A stretch of DNA of 64,000 nt. Source: Tretioscincus oriximinensis (taxonomy: Eukaryota; Chordata; Lepidosauria; Squamata; Gymnophthalmidae). A model generated the notes under the pieces. That model ran no database searches. It had not been told where the DNA came from and was given only the letters and a program-made list of their open reading frames with translations. The position numbers were made by a program, and so were the translations under genes. Below, piece after piece: positions 21,990 through 33,908 of the stretch (positions are counted from its first letter, which is position 1; each line of letters opens with the position of its first letter). The stretch lies in NCBI GenBank assembly GCA_022410635.1, contig JAJVDF010000015.1, positions 2,833,104 to 2,897,103 on the forward strand, written 5' to 3'.

Positions 21990-22330
21990 CACTGTGCACC
22001 AGCCCTTTCACACTTAGGCTGCTTCGTACTACAAGTTTTAAAAAAGTGAGGCAGCACATTCACAAGTATGCCCCCATGTACCTTCAATCTTTCCCGCAGT
22101 TCCCTCTCTGTTCTCAACACATCCTGGCAATTCTTGTGACATCACAAGCCCCAGAAATCATTGCTGCACTTACCTGACTACAAGCCCCAGCATTCTCTGG
22201 GAGCCTGCATACAATCCCCAGGCAATCTCTACTATGCAAGAGCCAATCAGAGTTTAACAATTTGCATACTAAAGCTCTGAGGCAGCTTTTCTTTCCGACT
22301 TTAAAAAATGGAGGCTGCTAAATTGGNTGA
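21990..22330 (+). repeat. MITE-like dispersed repeat, copy 3
   Basis: Shares GTGACATCACAAGCCCCAGA, AATCATTGCTG and CTACAAGCCCCAGCATTCTC with the copies at 16146 and 29816. Its ends are not clear. Confidence 0.55.
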
Positions 22331-23869
22331 TATGGCTCAAACCTGTCTGCGACCAACTGAATGTAGACCCATTTTGTGCTTAATCCTGAGCNTATGTAAT
22401 CTTTATCGACTCATTGGTTTACCCATAATGAAGATCTTTGAGGCCTTACTGTGATTACCAGTGGATCAATTTAAATCACTCTGTTGATGAATCAATAGGT
22501 CCTGATCCAGAATGTACACTACAAAAGGCATCCATAGTCAAAAAGGNGCCCACTTTTCAGTGTCATCAGAGCAGGCCTTCAAAATGGCCATCAGAAACTC
22601 CAAGGCTAGAAGCATTTGTTCACAAACCTTAGTGTACTTAAAGCTCAACCTTGTATTTTGAGGCTGGAAAAGGCTGGTTTGGGTCTATACTATCATATAA
22701 ATGACACAGATAACCCAAAGATAATGTTTTGTGGTATAAACAAGTGGTTCTGNCTGGTCCATATTCACTGGCTCAGACCATAGAGAGATAACAGAAAGGG
22801 GCTTAATTTTGTTCTCTCACACTATTGTGGTCATAATTTCCCCAAATTCATCCTCCATATGATGTTTTATAATGTTCTTTCCCTGACATTATACGCCTCA
22901 GATGCTCCCATTTGTGAATTTCCTGATGTCCTTCCTTAAATCTTTTTATATACTTACTGAACTAGCTCAAATTTAAATCCAACCTCCAGGAGAGGAAGTT
23001 CTCTTGGACTCAGTACAATTAACATTCATTTTACAATGGTGTGAAAAACATCCCAGGCAAAAACTCAAATGGGCCCATAAAATCTGTGCTATAGGGAACC
23101 AAATTCATCCACTTCCAAGTAGTGGTGACTTTTATGGTTCTTAAATCCTGCCTCAGTGGCTGGTCCCCAGTGTTGATTAAATGAGCTTAATCTGTCCTTC
23201 AAATTAAGCTGCATTTCAGCAGATGTCCTTTTGAAAGAAAGCTGGCATTAAGGTACCAAACCAATTTTACAGCCTGTCCCCCCTTTTGGGGTAAAATATG
23301 TACTTTCCCTCTACTCTAATCTGCGTAAAAAATTCATTAGCTGACAAGTCCATTTAAGACATCTGTTAGGAGTTAATGGGAAGCAGCCGCTTGAGTTCAG
23401 CTGAGTTTTAATTAAAATAATTTAAAACTTATAATGGATCTGTTAAACAGAAATTAATGTGATAATTACATTAATTACATGAATCAAAATGGAGTTGGAT
23501 AGTTGAAGGGAAGTCTTATGTTCTTAGGTTCTTAAGCCATTGTAGTTCTGGTTATGCAAGGGCAAAGAGAAAAAAATCTTCCAATATCCCAAGTTAACNT
23601 ACAGATGTTATTGAGAACTGGGATCTAATCGCCACTGGAACTTTACTATCACCATGTTATTCCTTTAAGGCCCTGGTCACACNTTTACTTTTAAACCTTT
23701 TTCAGTCCTAATGAATAAGCTTAACCTNTTTTGTTTTCTGGACTAAAGTCAAATGTTCACAGTATGGTACTTCTCTGACATTAACTGAGTCAATTAACTG
23801 AGGCTGAGACAGGAGTATGAAGATCTACAAATTAGGCTGTATTCATATGTAGCAAACATATAGATAGAA
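22331..23869. other. Intronic sequence, nothing recognised
   Basis: No supported gene or named repeat. Several isolated ambiguous bases fall here. Confidence 0.5.
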
Positions 23870-24535
23870 AGCACCCTAGAGATGGTAGTATCTGGAGCAG
23901 GTAGAAGGATGGTGAGATGTCCGGAAACCAAGCCCTATGAGAAATGTTTAAAGGATTTTAGTCTGCAAAAGAAAACACTGTGACAAAATATAATAGCTGT
24001 CTACAAATATCTGAAGGGCTGTCTCACAGCAGANGGATCTGCTTATTCTTACTGGCACTTGGAAAGACTATAAACAATGAGATGAAATTGCAAGGAAGTA
24101 GATATAGGTTAGATATCAGAAAAAAATCTTTCTGCAGTAAGAAGAATCTGTTTTTTATGCTCTGCTCTTCTTACCCGAAGTGGCTCAGAATTGCTTATGA
24201 GGTTATTTTTCATCCAAAGGCTTACATCTATCCTATCTTCCCCACCCTGTTGTGGTGATACTCCTTTATGTGCTTGCTGAAGCAAAGGCTCACCTCTCTC
24301 CATGGCCAATACATGAGTCTGTGAACTCTGATATTTTTGTTGAAACATCAAAGCTCTTAATCTCTTGCACCACAGATAAACTGGGTGATAAACCAGTGGA
24401 ATAGGTTGNCCCAGGAGGTGTTAAATTCACCTTTGCTGGAAGTCTGCCTGGGATGGTTTAGTGAATCCTGCATTGAGCAGGGGACTGGACCCAATGTTCC
24501 TGGAGTTTCCTTCCATCTCTACATTCTATGATGCA
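23870..24535 (+). repeat. CR1 LINE 3' end split by a SINE
   Basis: Left part: ATAATAGCTGTCTACAAATA, TCTGAAGGGCTG and GATATAGGTTAGATATCAG. Right part (about 24381-24535): TGATAAACCAGTGGAATAGG, CTGGGATGGTTTAGTGAATC and a terminal ACATTCTATGATGC. The plus-strand CR1 at 34560-34880 shows the same order. The middle is a SINE. Confidence 0.85.
24139..24380 (-). repeat. SINE nested in CR1
   Basis: Starts with a short GAAGAA tail, then CTCTGCTCTTCTTACCCGAA, ATCTTCCCCACCCTGTTGTG and AAAGGCTCACCTCTCTCCAT. The head CTCTTAATCTCTTGCACCAC is the reverse complement of the second head type seen at 10023. CR1 sequence lies on both sides. Confidence 0.8.
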
Positions 24536-25064
24536 TATTTCTATCCCATCTCTAATGTTCCTTTTCTAGCTTGGAATGCTCAAGAGATGTGGGAAGGGCT
24601 GCATTTGAACACAATTTTAGGACTGTTGGAACTTGTCAGTGCCACTCCTCACCATTCCAGCTAGTATGCCCTGTCTGTATCAGACAGCATGTATCCCGGA
24701 TTAGGAGGTTTGATAGACTGGTAGACCTCAATATACATGGTTTTGTGCTATATAAATAAACTAATAATAAACAATATAAATTGGATCCTTTCTGGTGTGC
24801 CCTTCTGGACTCTGTAGCCGTTTTGGTGGCATGCCTTTCTGGACTCTGTGGCAAAGGGGGTTTAATTCCTGCCTGTTAGGATATGGATAATCAGAAAAGT
24901 GTGTCGGCTCCTTTAATAGTTGCATAGAACAGGAAGTTTCAGTTTGTAGTCTGACCACACATGCTGAAAGTCTCTGTTCCGTGCAACTATTAAAGGAGTT
25001 GAAACCCAAACCCTACTTAAAGTAGAATTCTAGTATTCTATCAAACTTTCCAGACTATTTTGCT
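24536..25064. other. Intronic sequence, nothing recognised
   Basis: A local direct repeat (CTTTCTGG...TGGACTCTG, twice around 24790 and 24835) is present. No gene. Confidence 0.5.
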
Positions 25065-25150
25065 GTACCTAGAGGCTGTTTAAATCCAGAATTTATTTTA
25101 AATCTGGAATAACCCATTTGCTTGTCCATGAAATGTTCCATCAATAATGG
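25065..25150 (+). repeat. MITE-like dispersed repeat, partial copy
   Basis: ATCTGGAATAACCCATTTG resembles the interior near the left end of the 18267 element and the right end of the 29816 copy. Confidence 0.45.
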
Positions 25151-25984
25151 GGATTATTATGATCACCATAAGGCATCTTATGAATGGAGACACAGTGGAT
25201 GCAAGTAGCTTGTATGGTAAGTGGAAATGGACTCAGATTTTGTTCAAATCTGTAGGGTAGACTAGAAGCAATGGAACCAAGGAGTGCCTTGTGATCTATC
25301 ATTCTCTGGAAATTCACAAACATTTTCAAAGGCTTGAGAATGGAAACCCAGATAGTGTTTTTTTCCACGCTTTCATTCAAAGTAGTTGGACCATTATTAG
25401 GCAGTGCTTGAAGACATGCAACATTGCATATCCGTGATTAGAACATTCCTCCTGGTGGAGACGAATCTATTTTTGCCCGTGCCTATCTGTAACACAGGAT
25501 CTTCATCTTGGCACACATTCTTGACTTGATAAACTACCCCTTGAGCAAGTCTTTTTTCCCCTAAAAATAAACAGAATGGAAACAAAAACCAAATTCTCTT
25601 TTGAGAATTGTTTTAAAAAAACATGAAGATGATAGCTGGGTGATGTATCATAAAAAACCGAAGCCATCCCCCCCCCTCCATCTCTGCCTTGCAGTTCAAA
25701 ATGCATCCAGGAATTCTTTTTTTTTTTTAACAGACCTAAATCTGAAACAGGTTTCTGGCTTAGCTGTATTGAACTTGACCTTAAGCTTTTAGAACAGCGC
25801 CTGCTTTTATGGACAGAATCAAGGGGAGAAAGGGAAGGAATTACAAGATAAACACCCAAAGAGAAGTGGCTGGAATACTTTTTTTTCTTATAAAAGGCAG
25901 ATTTATGTTTGAATGCAATCTGCCCCATTTGGAAANTTCAGGAGCTGAAATCTCTGCTTTATTTCTCTGTGTGGAAGAAACTTG
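25151..25984. other. Intronic sequence, nothing recognised
   Basis: The 141-codon minus-strand frame at 25503-25928 spans poly-A/poly-T runs and has no domain resemblance. Confidence 0.45.
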
Positions 25985-26400
25985 GACCTCCTCCGCAAGA
26001 CATGTTAAAAACACAATGCCATTAAGCTCCGAAATGACTGTGAGCCCCAGCATACTTACCTTCACCCTTTCTTAAACAAATCATTAGGAAATCTTTCAAT
26101 CCATGTGGAGAAGACGAGACGAGTAACTAAGAAGTAATCCTGATCATACTCAGTATGTGATACTGACTTACTAAACCTGGAAGTGTATTCTCATACTCTT
26201 GCGCTGGTGACTTCTTGCGACATCCTGCCTTTTCCTGGGCACACTAAGAATTGGAAAGGAATACAGGACATTTGACAAAAATGTCAAAAAGAATCTGCAA
26301 TAAGGAAATTGCAGCTCCTTTCACCTTTATTCCTGATGTACACTGGAAACACCATTTATATGTTTGATTTGAAACATCCCAGTAAGAACCATATAGGAAA
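25985..26400 (+). repeat. Unclassified dispersed repeat R1, copy 1
   Basis: Alignable to 40940-41355 in the same orientation. Shared words include ACATGTTAAAAA, GAGCCCCAGCATA, ACAGG before TTTGACAAA or TTTCACAAA, and AATCTGCAATAAGGAAATT versus AATCAGCAATCAGGAAATT. Non-coding, about 415 bp, no recognised ends. Confidence 0.65.
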
Positions 26401-26639
26401 ACGTCATATGAAAGGGGCCTTGGATATCTATACATGTCATTATCAACCAGCTAAACTTTAAATTTGTAGTGTGCTAGGATTGCCAACCTCATGGCAGCAA
26501 GTTCATAAGCTTTGCAAAGGCAAGATGTAAATATGGATAATTAGGCAGTACTGCCCTAGTGTATAATAATGTGAAATCCCTTTCTGAGAGACTGTATGCT
26601 ATGATCAAGGTTCCAGCTTATAATGTGGCAGCTGGGCCC

Positions 26640-26935
26640 TGGAATGATCAGAGGGGTTGAAAAGAGAAGGCTGCAGTGTCTAGCCCTATTCAGCCTAGAT
26701 AGGTGTTGTTTAAGAATTGGCTTGATTGAAGTCTATAAACCATGCATAGTGTGGAAAATGTGGTTACAGAAATATATATTTTGTATCACACAACATTAAG
26801 ATCAGGGGACACACTTTAAAGATGATGGGTAACAGATTTAGAACTGACAAGGATACTTTTTTTTCATATAGAGGCTCATCAGTCCTTGGAGTTCCTTGCT
26901 AGCCCATTTAGAAAGCTTTAAGAAACAAATTTCTG
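26640..26935 (+). repeat. CR1 LINE fragment, old
   Basis: Decayed ORF2 C-terminus: GTGTCTAGCCCTATTCAGCC, TTGATTGAAGTCTATAAACC, CACACAACATTAAGATCAGG. These are the same landmarks as the CR1 at 13799. Confidence 0.75.
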
Positions 26936-27097
26936 GAAACCATGAGTATGGTGGAATGCATATCTAGATACAGCCGCAAGACTGGAGAAATAGCAGGATT
27001 CTGCCTTCATCTTCTGCTTCAGATGCTCAGAAGTAACTGGTTGATTAGGCAATATGAGAGACTGGAAGATGATGACGTTGATGAAGAAGAAGAGATC

Positions 27098-27190
27098 TCT
27101 AAACAACTGTAACTAGCTCAGGATCATCTAGCTGACTTAATGGTGAATTGAACTGGGAGCCTAGCAGATAAGATTCTGACACTGTAACCN
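27098..27190 (+). repeat. MIR-like SINE core
   Basis: ACTGTAACTAGCTCAGGATC, ATCTAGCTGACTTAATGG and GAATTGAACTGGGAGCC follow the MIR core order in decayed form. Confidence 0.5.
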
Positions 27191-28536
27191 ATTGGGTCTC
27201 AGGTTGCTGGCTATGATCCAATGTGCCAGAACATTTCCACTTCCCCTTACCTGTCCATGGTACCTGTATCATCCAAATAGGATCCTACTGTCCATTCACA
27301 GTAGCAGCAGGAACCTTGGGCAAACTGCATTTCCTCCTTTACTATTGGAGTCTCCTTGTTTGTGTGATTTTGTGTTCTGCATGAATATAGAAGTAGAAGA
27401 TACTTTTTTCCATAGCAGATCGAAGAGCTTCCCCTGTCCACCTAGAATGGAGCTACTTCCAATCCAAAGTAGTGACCTAGCCAGAATCCAAACAGCAACA
27501 CCCTCTCAATTCTTTCCTTTTCCTAGAGTGTATTCAAACAACTGTATATCTCTTCTATGTGAGGAGAAGGTGAAGGAAAGCAAGGGAATTTTAGTAAGCA
27601 AAAAGAGCAGGAAACATGATTGACATCTCTTGAAAAGATACTTTATGTGCCAAGTAAATTAGTTTTGCACTTGAAGTAATAAAGAGGTGAATCTCTTCAC
27701 GCCTTTCAGTGTTTGGACACAAGGAGGGATGTTGCATATTAATGTCAACTCTCCCTGAGCAATTTTTCCATCCACTAAATGAAACACAAATGTGATCATA
27801 ATAAATCTTCTTTGGGGCATTTTGTCAGGATTAGCTTATTTCTTTTTAATATTAAAAAAGGAATGCTTAAAGGGACAGGGCAGTAGAATAAATTTGTTTT
27901 CTGAATGGTTTTGAAAAGACTCAAGAGGCCTGGTAGAAGCAAATGGCATAACCAGAAAAAATACATAAAAATTGAGATACTCTTTCTTGAAAGCAAGCAA
28001 AGTTATCAGCAGTTGATGATGGTATTAAATGTTTATCTCTCTATATAAAGGAGCCTATAAATGAATTGCTGTGTCAATGATACTTGTTGCAGGTTCTCCA
28101 GTCTTTGAAGGTTTTCAGTGGTTTCACACCTGACTGGGACTATCCTGCATTTGGAAAATTCAAACACTGAATCCTTTTGAGAAACAGATTAAATGTTGTG
28201 GGTCTGTGTCCAGCACAGCAGCAATGAGGAAGACAGCCAGTTAAAGGAAATAACCAGATCTAATCATTATCAGCTCCATTCTGCTATCTAGAGTTATCCT
28301 GGGTTCGTCCATCTGACCCACAAGGCTAGAAGAAAGGTTTTCTTTGGTTTAGCCCTCTCCACAGTCTAGTAACCTTTTGCCTATAATATTGTAATGCTTG
28401 CTGTACTATATTGCCAAAAATATTCCTTCATACTTACATTCACTCGTGTGGGTGGTTGAGTGAATACTTTTGGCAGTATAGGGTATGTGAGATTATCGTG
28501 TATTATTTTACATTGACAGTTAAAAGAATATAGATA
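27191..28536. other. Intronic sequence, nothing recognised
   Basis: A 143-codon plus frame at 27192-27623 has no recognised domain and I do not call it a gene. Confidence 0.45.
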
Positions 28537-28722
28537 GGCTGACCAGAGGCCCCTTTTTGGGGGGGATTGAAAACCCATTTTAGGGGTGCCTCCTGGTTTT
28601 TTCTGAGGAAAAAAAACAAACAAACAAAAACATTTTAAAAATGTTTTTCTCAGAAAAAACTGGGAGGCACCCCAAAACTGGGTTTTCAATACCCCCCCCA
28701 AAAAGGGGTCATCTGGTCAGCC
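28537..28722. mobile_element. Fold-back MITE, TA-flanked
   Basis: A 186-bp near-palindrome. GGCTGACCAGA opens it and the complementary TCTGGTCAGCC closes it. The arms contain CCCCTTTTTGGGGGG, GAAAACCCATTTTAGGGGTG and GCCTCCTGGTTTTTTCTGAG with their inverted counterparts, and the short centre is A-rich. TA flanks both ends (28535-28536 and 28723-28724), as expected of Tc1/mariner-type integration. There is no coding capacity. Confidence 0.8.
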
Positions 28723-29399
28723 TAATATAGAATGCAGGAGAAACATTATTGATAATAATCTGTCTAGGTGGCCATGCAATTCTCTGGATATCTCTATCCT
28801 AATGTAGAAGAAGTCTGGGATTAAGTTCCTCTACAAATATGAAACTCCTAAAGGGTGCCTCCATCAATGAAACGTATTGTACCAAAATAAGGATCTGGAA
28901 AGAAGATGGTGTTTCACCAGTGGGCATGCCAAGAGAAAGGTGATTTGAGAGTATACTAATTTGCCAGTTTATGGACTATGCCAAAATAAAGCAAGGGATA
29001 AAAAATTGCCTGTCTTCAGAAATGGATGCTAAAATTGCCATTCTAATTTTGGCTTGAGAATGATGTAAATTCTGGATTGAATGCGGGAAAATCTACAGCC
29101 TCTCGAAAAGACAGGTTCAGTTTAGCTCCTCCTAGATGTGTCCTTCCTTTTTATGACGGAGAAAGAGTTGCAAAGAGCCAGGAACATGAAGCTAAGGATT
29201 CAGCCTTGCATGCCTTGACAGGTTTGTGATAAATTGTGTTGGGTTGCTAAGTAAAGATCACTTCAGCACAGAAAAGTAATTTGGATGCTTATGGCTTAGT
29301 TCATGAGAACAGGGCTAAAAAGTAATCTTTGACCCTCTGGTGAAAATACGTTTTCCCCATGCTATCCCTTGCACTGTGACTTTGAAAAGACTTGTTTGT
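28723..29399. other. Intronic sequence, nothing recognised
   Basis: No supported feature. Confidence 0.5.
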
Positions 29400-29720
29400 A
29401 TTGGATTTATTTGTTGCTCTGCACCCTGATGTCTCAGGGCCAGATTTTAATAATTAAAAAGACCAACAAAAAAAGAAAAGAAAAAAGGGATTAACTAAAG
29501 CACAGTGTCTAAAGGACGCCAAAGCAGTGGGCAGAGGCATTCATCTTTGCAACTACTTGCAAAGATGAAACTTAATACAACTCAGAAGGGAAACCATTCC
29601 ATAGTCTAGGTGCTGCCACAGAATAAGCCTATCAGCTCAGGGAGATAGTGACGGATCACGCTCCAGTCCATCATTGATAAGATAAACCAGCTGCCACTTG
29701 GCACCATGAGAACTTTGTGT
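29400..29720 (-). repeat. L2-like LINE 3' end
   Basis: The order TTATTTGTTGCTCTGCACCC, GATGTCTCAGGGCCAG, then AACCATTCCATAGTCTAGG parallels the reverse-oriented L2 ends at 13370 and 39579, but is more decayed. Confidence 0.55.
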
Positions 29721-29815
29721 AATTCAACCTCTAGCTCTTGAAAAAAATATAAAAATTCAAGCATTCAGGGATGAGAACCTTGTGGTGCTCCTTTTTTCTG
29801 CCTTCATTTCAGAAC

Positions 29816-30095
29816 ATTGTGTAAATCCACTAACAAGCCTCCATTGTGGGAAAATGGTAACTATCATGATAGTTGGAGGCTAGTTGTAAACGTTCATTGG
29901 TTCACAGCTCGCAGAGAATGCTAGGAATTGTAGTAAGACAAATGGAGCAATGACCTATGGGACATGCTATGTGATGAGAAAACAAGGAAATGTAATGGGG
30001 AAAATAGGAAGCAGCATAGAAAGTGAGTGGGGAGGTAATTGTAAATGGGTTAATCTGGATTTAGAGCAAATTCCAGAATAAAACAATGGGGGAGG
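29816..30095 (-). repeat. MITE-like dispersed repeat, reverse copy
   Basis: The reverse complement contains CTATGCTGCTTCCTATTTTC, CATTACATTTCCTTG, ATGTCCCATAGGTCATTGCT and TACTACAATTCCTAGCATTC in the same order as 16146-16430. The end nearest 30095 carries the TCTGGATTTAGAG segment related to the 18267 element. Confidence 0.7.
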
Positions 30096-30857
30096 GGGGC
30101 TTGACTTCTAATATCCTAGGCCTTTTGATCCCCTAAATTCTTATTAAGTTCTGAATTATCTTATCTAATTCTGAAAGTACTAAAGTTTATGGGCACAGTG
30201 AATGCCTTTCTGTCCAAGCGATTACATTTTTAACAGAGGCACGTATCAGTGCTGAAACAATATTTGCTTTCATAACCATTTCCTTTTCAAAATTCAGAGC
30301 TGCCTGTTGCCGTTTGCATAGTGTGCAGATACATTTCTTGCAGCTCTTATTGAGGCTGTGATGCTCTGTCAAGACAGTTTTGCTAGCATCTGTTCAATGC
30401 TGTACATCAGCATCTTCAGGTTTTTATTCTCTGCAGGCTACCTGGATGATTCTGTTATGGCAAATAATCTATTGATTGATTGTTAACAAAGGCAAGATCT
30501 AAATACACACACACATTCAGAGTGGAGTGTTACAAGTATAGTGATTCTCTCTCTGCTCATTAAAATTAGCATTAAGCTTGCAGAACTGTTCCAAATGCAA
30601 ACAAACCCCTAACTAGGCTTTTAAGATAAAAAACTACATTGTTGAAGTTTGGGGCTGGAGAATCGCTGCCAGTCAACAATATGGAGGGTTATCTGATAAT
30701 GGTCCATGAAGATCACTGGTGGGAATCCCTGATATTGGTCTTGATGGGTGGAGGAAAGTAGTTTACAAGAACAAATAATCTTCAATCAAGATGATAGATG
30801 GAGAATTTTTGGAAACCATCTTGATGAGGAGGAGAGCTTCATCCCAACCTGTCAAAA
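30096..30857. other. Intronic sequence, nothing recognised
   Basis: No supported gene or repeat apart from a short (AC)n at about 30507-30516. Confidence 0.5.
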
Positions 30858-31175
30858 TTCATAAGAACATAAGAAAGTAAGAGCCATGATGAATGGGGCC
30901 AGAGCCCATCTAGCCTGCTTTCTGTCTCACACAATGGTCTACCAATTGCACCTGGGTTGTCCCAAGCAGAAGAAGACAAACCCTAACCTGTTCTTGACTC
31001 AATGTATATGGCATTCAGGGTGGAGTATAAGTATAAATAAATAAATAAATAAATACTGCTCCATCTCAGAGGCAGAATCAAGAGATCCATCCTTGTATCT
31101 ATTTTTACCCTTGGCTTCCATGAACCTGTCTAATCCTGTTTTAAAGCTATCCAGGCTGCTAGCTACCATCTTCTG
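30858..31175 (-). repeat. CR1 LINE 3' end with inserted tail fragment
   Basis: CATAAGAACATAAGAAAG begins the tail; TGCACCTGGGTTGTCC and GACAAACCCTAACCTGTTCT follow, then ATGAACCTGTCTAATCCTG and TAAAGCTATCCAGGCTGCT. A (TAAA)n block (31012-31058) interrupts it. Confidence 0.85.
31012..31058 (+). repeat. L2-type tail with (AAAT)n nested in CR1
   Basis: CAGGGTGGAGTATAAGTAT followed by repeated AAATA units matches the 3' terminus of the L2 copies (compare 5797 and 38446). CR1 sequence continues on both sides. Confidence 0.6.
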
Positions 31176-32254
31176 GATATTGGGGATTATCTTGTATTGT
31201 TGTCCAAGAAAATCTCTCTGACTCATCAGGATTACTGCCATAAAATATCTGGCTTCAGTTTTGATGTGTGTGGATGCCAGATAATTATCGGGGAGTGTTC
31301 AGTTATTCTGAAGGTACCAAGCTACTTTAGGCTTAAGTAGTGGTGGTGGTGCAGAATCAGAGTCATTACGAGACACTTTTCCCCACTCTTCCCTTGAAGC
31401 ACTGTAAAACATTTGTGGTGGCATATTGGCTGAGAGTGTTGAGTGTCCTGAACATGTCATAAAAAGAGGAGCCCCCTTACTGACATAACTAAGGTGTCAT
31501 ATGAGCGCTGTGTAAATCTTGCGTTTTTCTTTCTGTATAAAAGGAAGCAGGAGAGAAAGTTCTTTCCTTTTCTCCTTTAATCTCATCAAACTTGAATGCA
31601 ATTGATTTGGTGCAAGGTCTGTCTCTGTACAGAGTGACACGTCATTCATAGGTGGAATTTAGCTTGTCAGACTGGTAAATGATAGGGACATTTGTTCGAC
31701 TCCTAGAGTCCATTTCTTTTCATTGTTTTGTCATTTAATGGTAATTGCAATTTACCAAGATGGGAAAAAAATCAATGTTAAGGTAAACAAAAATAATAGA
31801 CGCCTAACATCAGTTAGTTTCAAAGTAATAATGACAAAGTCATGGGATTGTGGATAAACCTGTCACAGTGCAGCCTGTATCCCCTAAAGTGGGAAGTGAG
31901 AAAATGATAGAGAATCTTTCTGGAAAAGCAGATAGCCATGGGTTTGATTCTTGGCATCTCCTAGGAATGAAATAACGGCAAAATATGATCCTTCGATACA
32001 ACATACAGAGCATGGTAACAAAGATAACTGGAAATTCTGGCATAAGAAAAAAAATATGATGTTATAGAAATCAGTGAAGCATGATAGGATGGTGCTATAA
32101 TGTATTTTTAAGAAATAAAATTAACAGCAAAAGAGAAATAAAATTAACAGAAAATATATCACCATAGGAATTCACATTTCAGAGAATGGAAGCACTGTAA
32201 AAGCTGTTTGGGTAAGAATACAAAGAAAGAACAACAGAAAGGACTCTTTTATAT
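31176..32254. other. Intronic sequence, nothing recognised
   Basis: No supported gene; short open frames only. Confidence 0.5.
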
Positions 32255-32307
32255 AATGATGATGATGATGGTGACCATGATGATGGTGGTGGTGATGATG
32301 ATGAGGA
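32255..32307 (+). repeat. (GAT)n microsatellite, interrupted
   Basis: A run of GAT units mixed with GGT and GAC triplets. Confidence 0.85.
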
Positions 32308-32560
32308 TACATTATTATACCACCCTTGAAAAAGAGAAAATATGTATGCTTTCTATGCCAGATGGTTAAGTTCTCAAGTGATTATGAAAGACTTTAACTA
32401 CCAGTATTTGTTGGGACTCTACTTCAACAAAGAAATCACAAGTCCTATAAACTTTCATCCTTTCTTGCCACCAGCATCAGCTGCCAATAAGTGGAAGAGA
32501 AAACATGGAGATCTGCTATTATAAATCTAATTCTTACCAACAGGGAAGAAATGCTTAAGG

Positions 32561-32718
32561 AAGGAAGGATGTCTGTGACCTTAGGAAGTAGTGCCATGTT
32601 ACCTTGGATTTTGGATAATAAGAGGAGGAAGACCTGGGAAAGGAAGGGTATCTGTGACCTTAGGAGGCAGCGCCACGTTATCTTGCATTTTGGATAATAA
32701 GAGGAGGAAGACCTGAGA
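32561..32718 (+). repeat. 79-bp tandem duplication within CR1
   Basis: 32561-32639 and 32640-32718 are near copies (AAGGAAGGATGTCTGTGACC versus AAGGAAGGGTATCTGTGACC; both contain TTGGATAATAAGAGGAGGAA). The period is not a multiple of three, so it shifts any remaining frame. Confidence 0.85.
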
Positions 32719-33743
32719 GGACTCAGACTTCAAGGTTGGATTTTAGAAAGGCAGGTTTTGATGGACAGGATCTTATGGTTGAATGTTCTTAAAGGACAGA
32801 AGTGTCCAAAAGGAATGGGAAATAATATTCAGGAAGCACAATCGTTAAAATCCCTTAAAGAAGAAGAATAAGAAGCATCCAAAGAAACCAGAGTAGATGA
32901 ACCCAGAACTTAAAAACCTGCTAAAAAGACAAATGTTTTAGAAAAGGAAGGAGGGGACATATTTAAAGAAGAATATAGTGTAGTCTGCAGAAACTGTAGG
33001 ACAAGTGCAAGAAATGCTAAATCTAAAAATGAATTGTCTTGCAAGAGAGGCCAAAAGTAACAAGAAAGCATTCGGGAGTGTATGTCAAAAGCAAATGAGA
33101 AATCAAAAATGTTATAGGAGTTTTACAGGATGAAAATGGTATTGGTCAAAAGTGATATTGAGAAAGCTGGATTTCTAGGAAACTACTTTGTCTGTGTTTT
33201 TCTTCAAAAACAGAATGTTAATATCAATTGACCTTTCATTGTGCTATTGAAAGAAGAAGAGATTTAACCTTAAGGAAAAGTGAGGAAATACTTAACCAGA
33301 TGAATTCTAGTCTCTCAGGGCAGATAAACTATATCATGGGATACTGATGGAATAAGCAGAGTTAACATTTGTAGCACTTGCTGTGGACTTCTGGAAAACA
33401 GAAGAAATCCCAGAAGACTGAAGAAAAGTAAATGTTATCTTTAAAAACAACAACAAGGCAGAACCTGGAAACTATTGTCTGTGAACATGACTTTTATACC
33501 AAGCAAGATCCTTGAACAAATTATTAGACAGCATGTACTCCAGTATTTGCATGGGAATGCAGAAATTTACAAGATCCGATATGAATTGTAACAAATAAGT
33601 CACGCAAGGTTAATCTATTTTTTTAAATGACAGAATCACTTAATGGTTTGATCCGAGAAATATCATATATGTCAAAAGACAACTGTATGACAATTAGCTC
33701 AAACCATCCTTATTGGGAAAATCATCAAATACAGGATTGACAA

Positions 33744-33908
33744 GTTCAAAGAAATAGCCGTGTTAGTCTAGCAGAAAGTCCAGCAAAGGAGCTAGCAGCA
33801 CTTTGAGACTAACTTGAGAAAAGTGCATCTGAAGAAGTAGACCTGTCTACGAAAGCTTATGCCAACCACTTTTCTCAAGTTAGCCTCAAAGTGCTGCTAG
33901 CTTCTTTG
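33744..33908. mobile_element. 165-bp hairpin retro-insertion with 12-bp target duplication
   Basis: CAGGATTGACAA occurs at 33732-33743 and 33909-33920, bounding the insert exactly. Inside, 33783-33825 and 33867-33909 form a 43-bp inverted repeat with only two mismatches. The loop of about 41 bases contains CATCTGAAGAAG and ACGAAAGCTTATGCC. The outer left 39 bases contain GCCGTGTTAGTCT. These words belong to a short repeat common in reptile genomes that normally occurs as a single unit, so this copy is an inverted partial duplication. Confidence 0.85.

Noticed and set aside
25503..25928. 141-codon minus-strand frame
   Set aside because: Spans homopolymer runs; no domain resemblance.
32561..32718. 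CRISPR-like or satellite array
   Set aside because: Only two units, inside a CR1; a simple tandem duplication.
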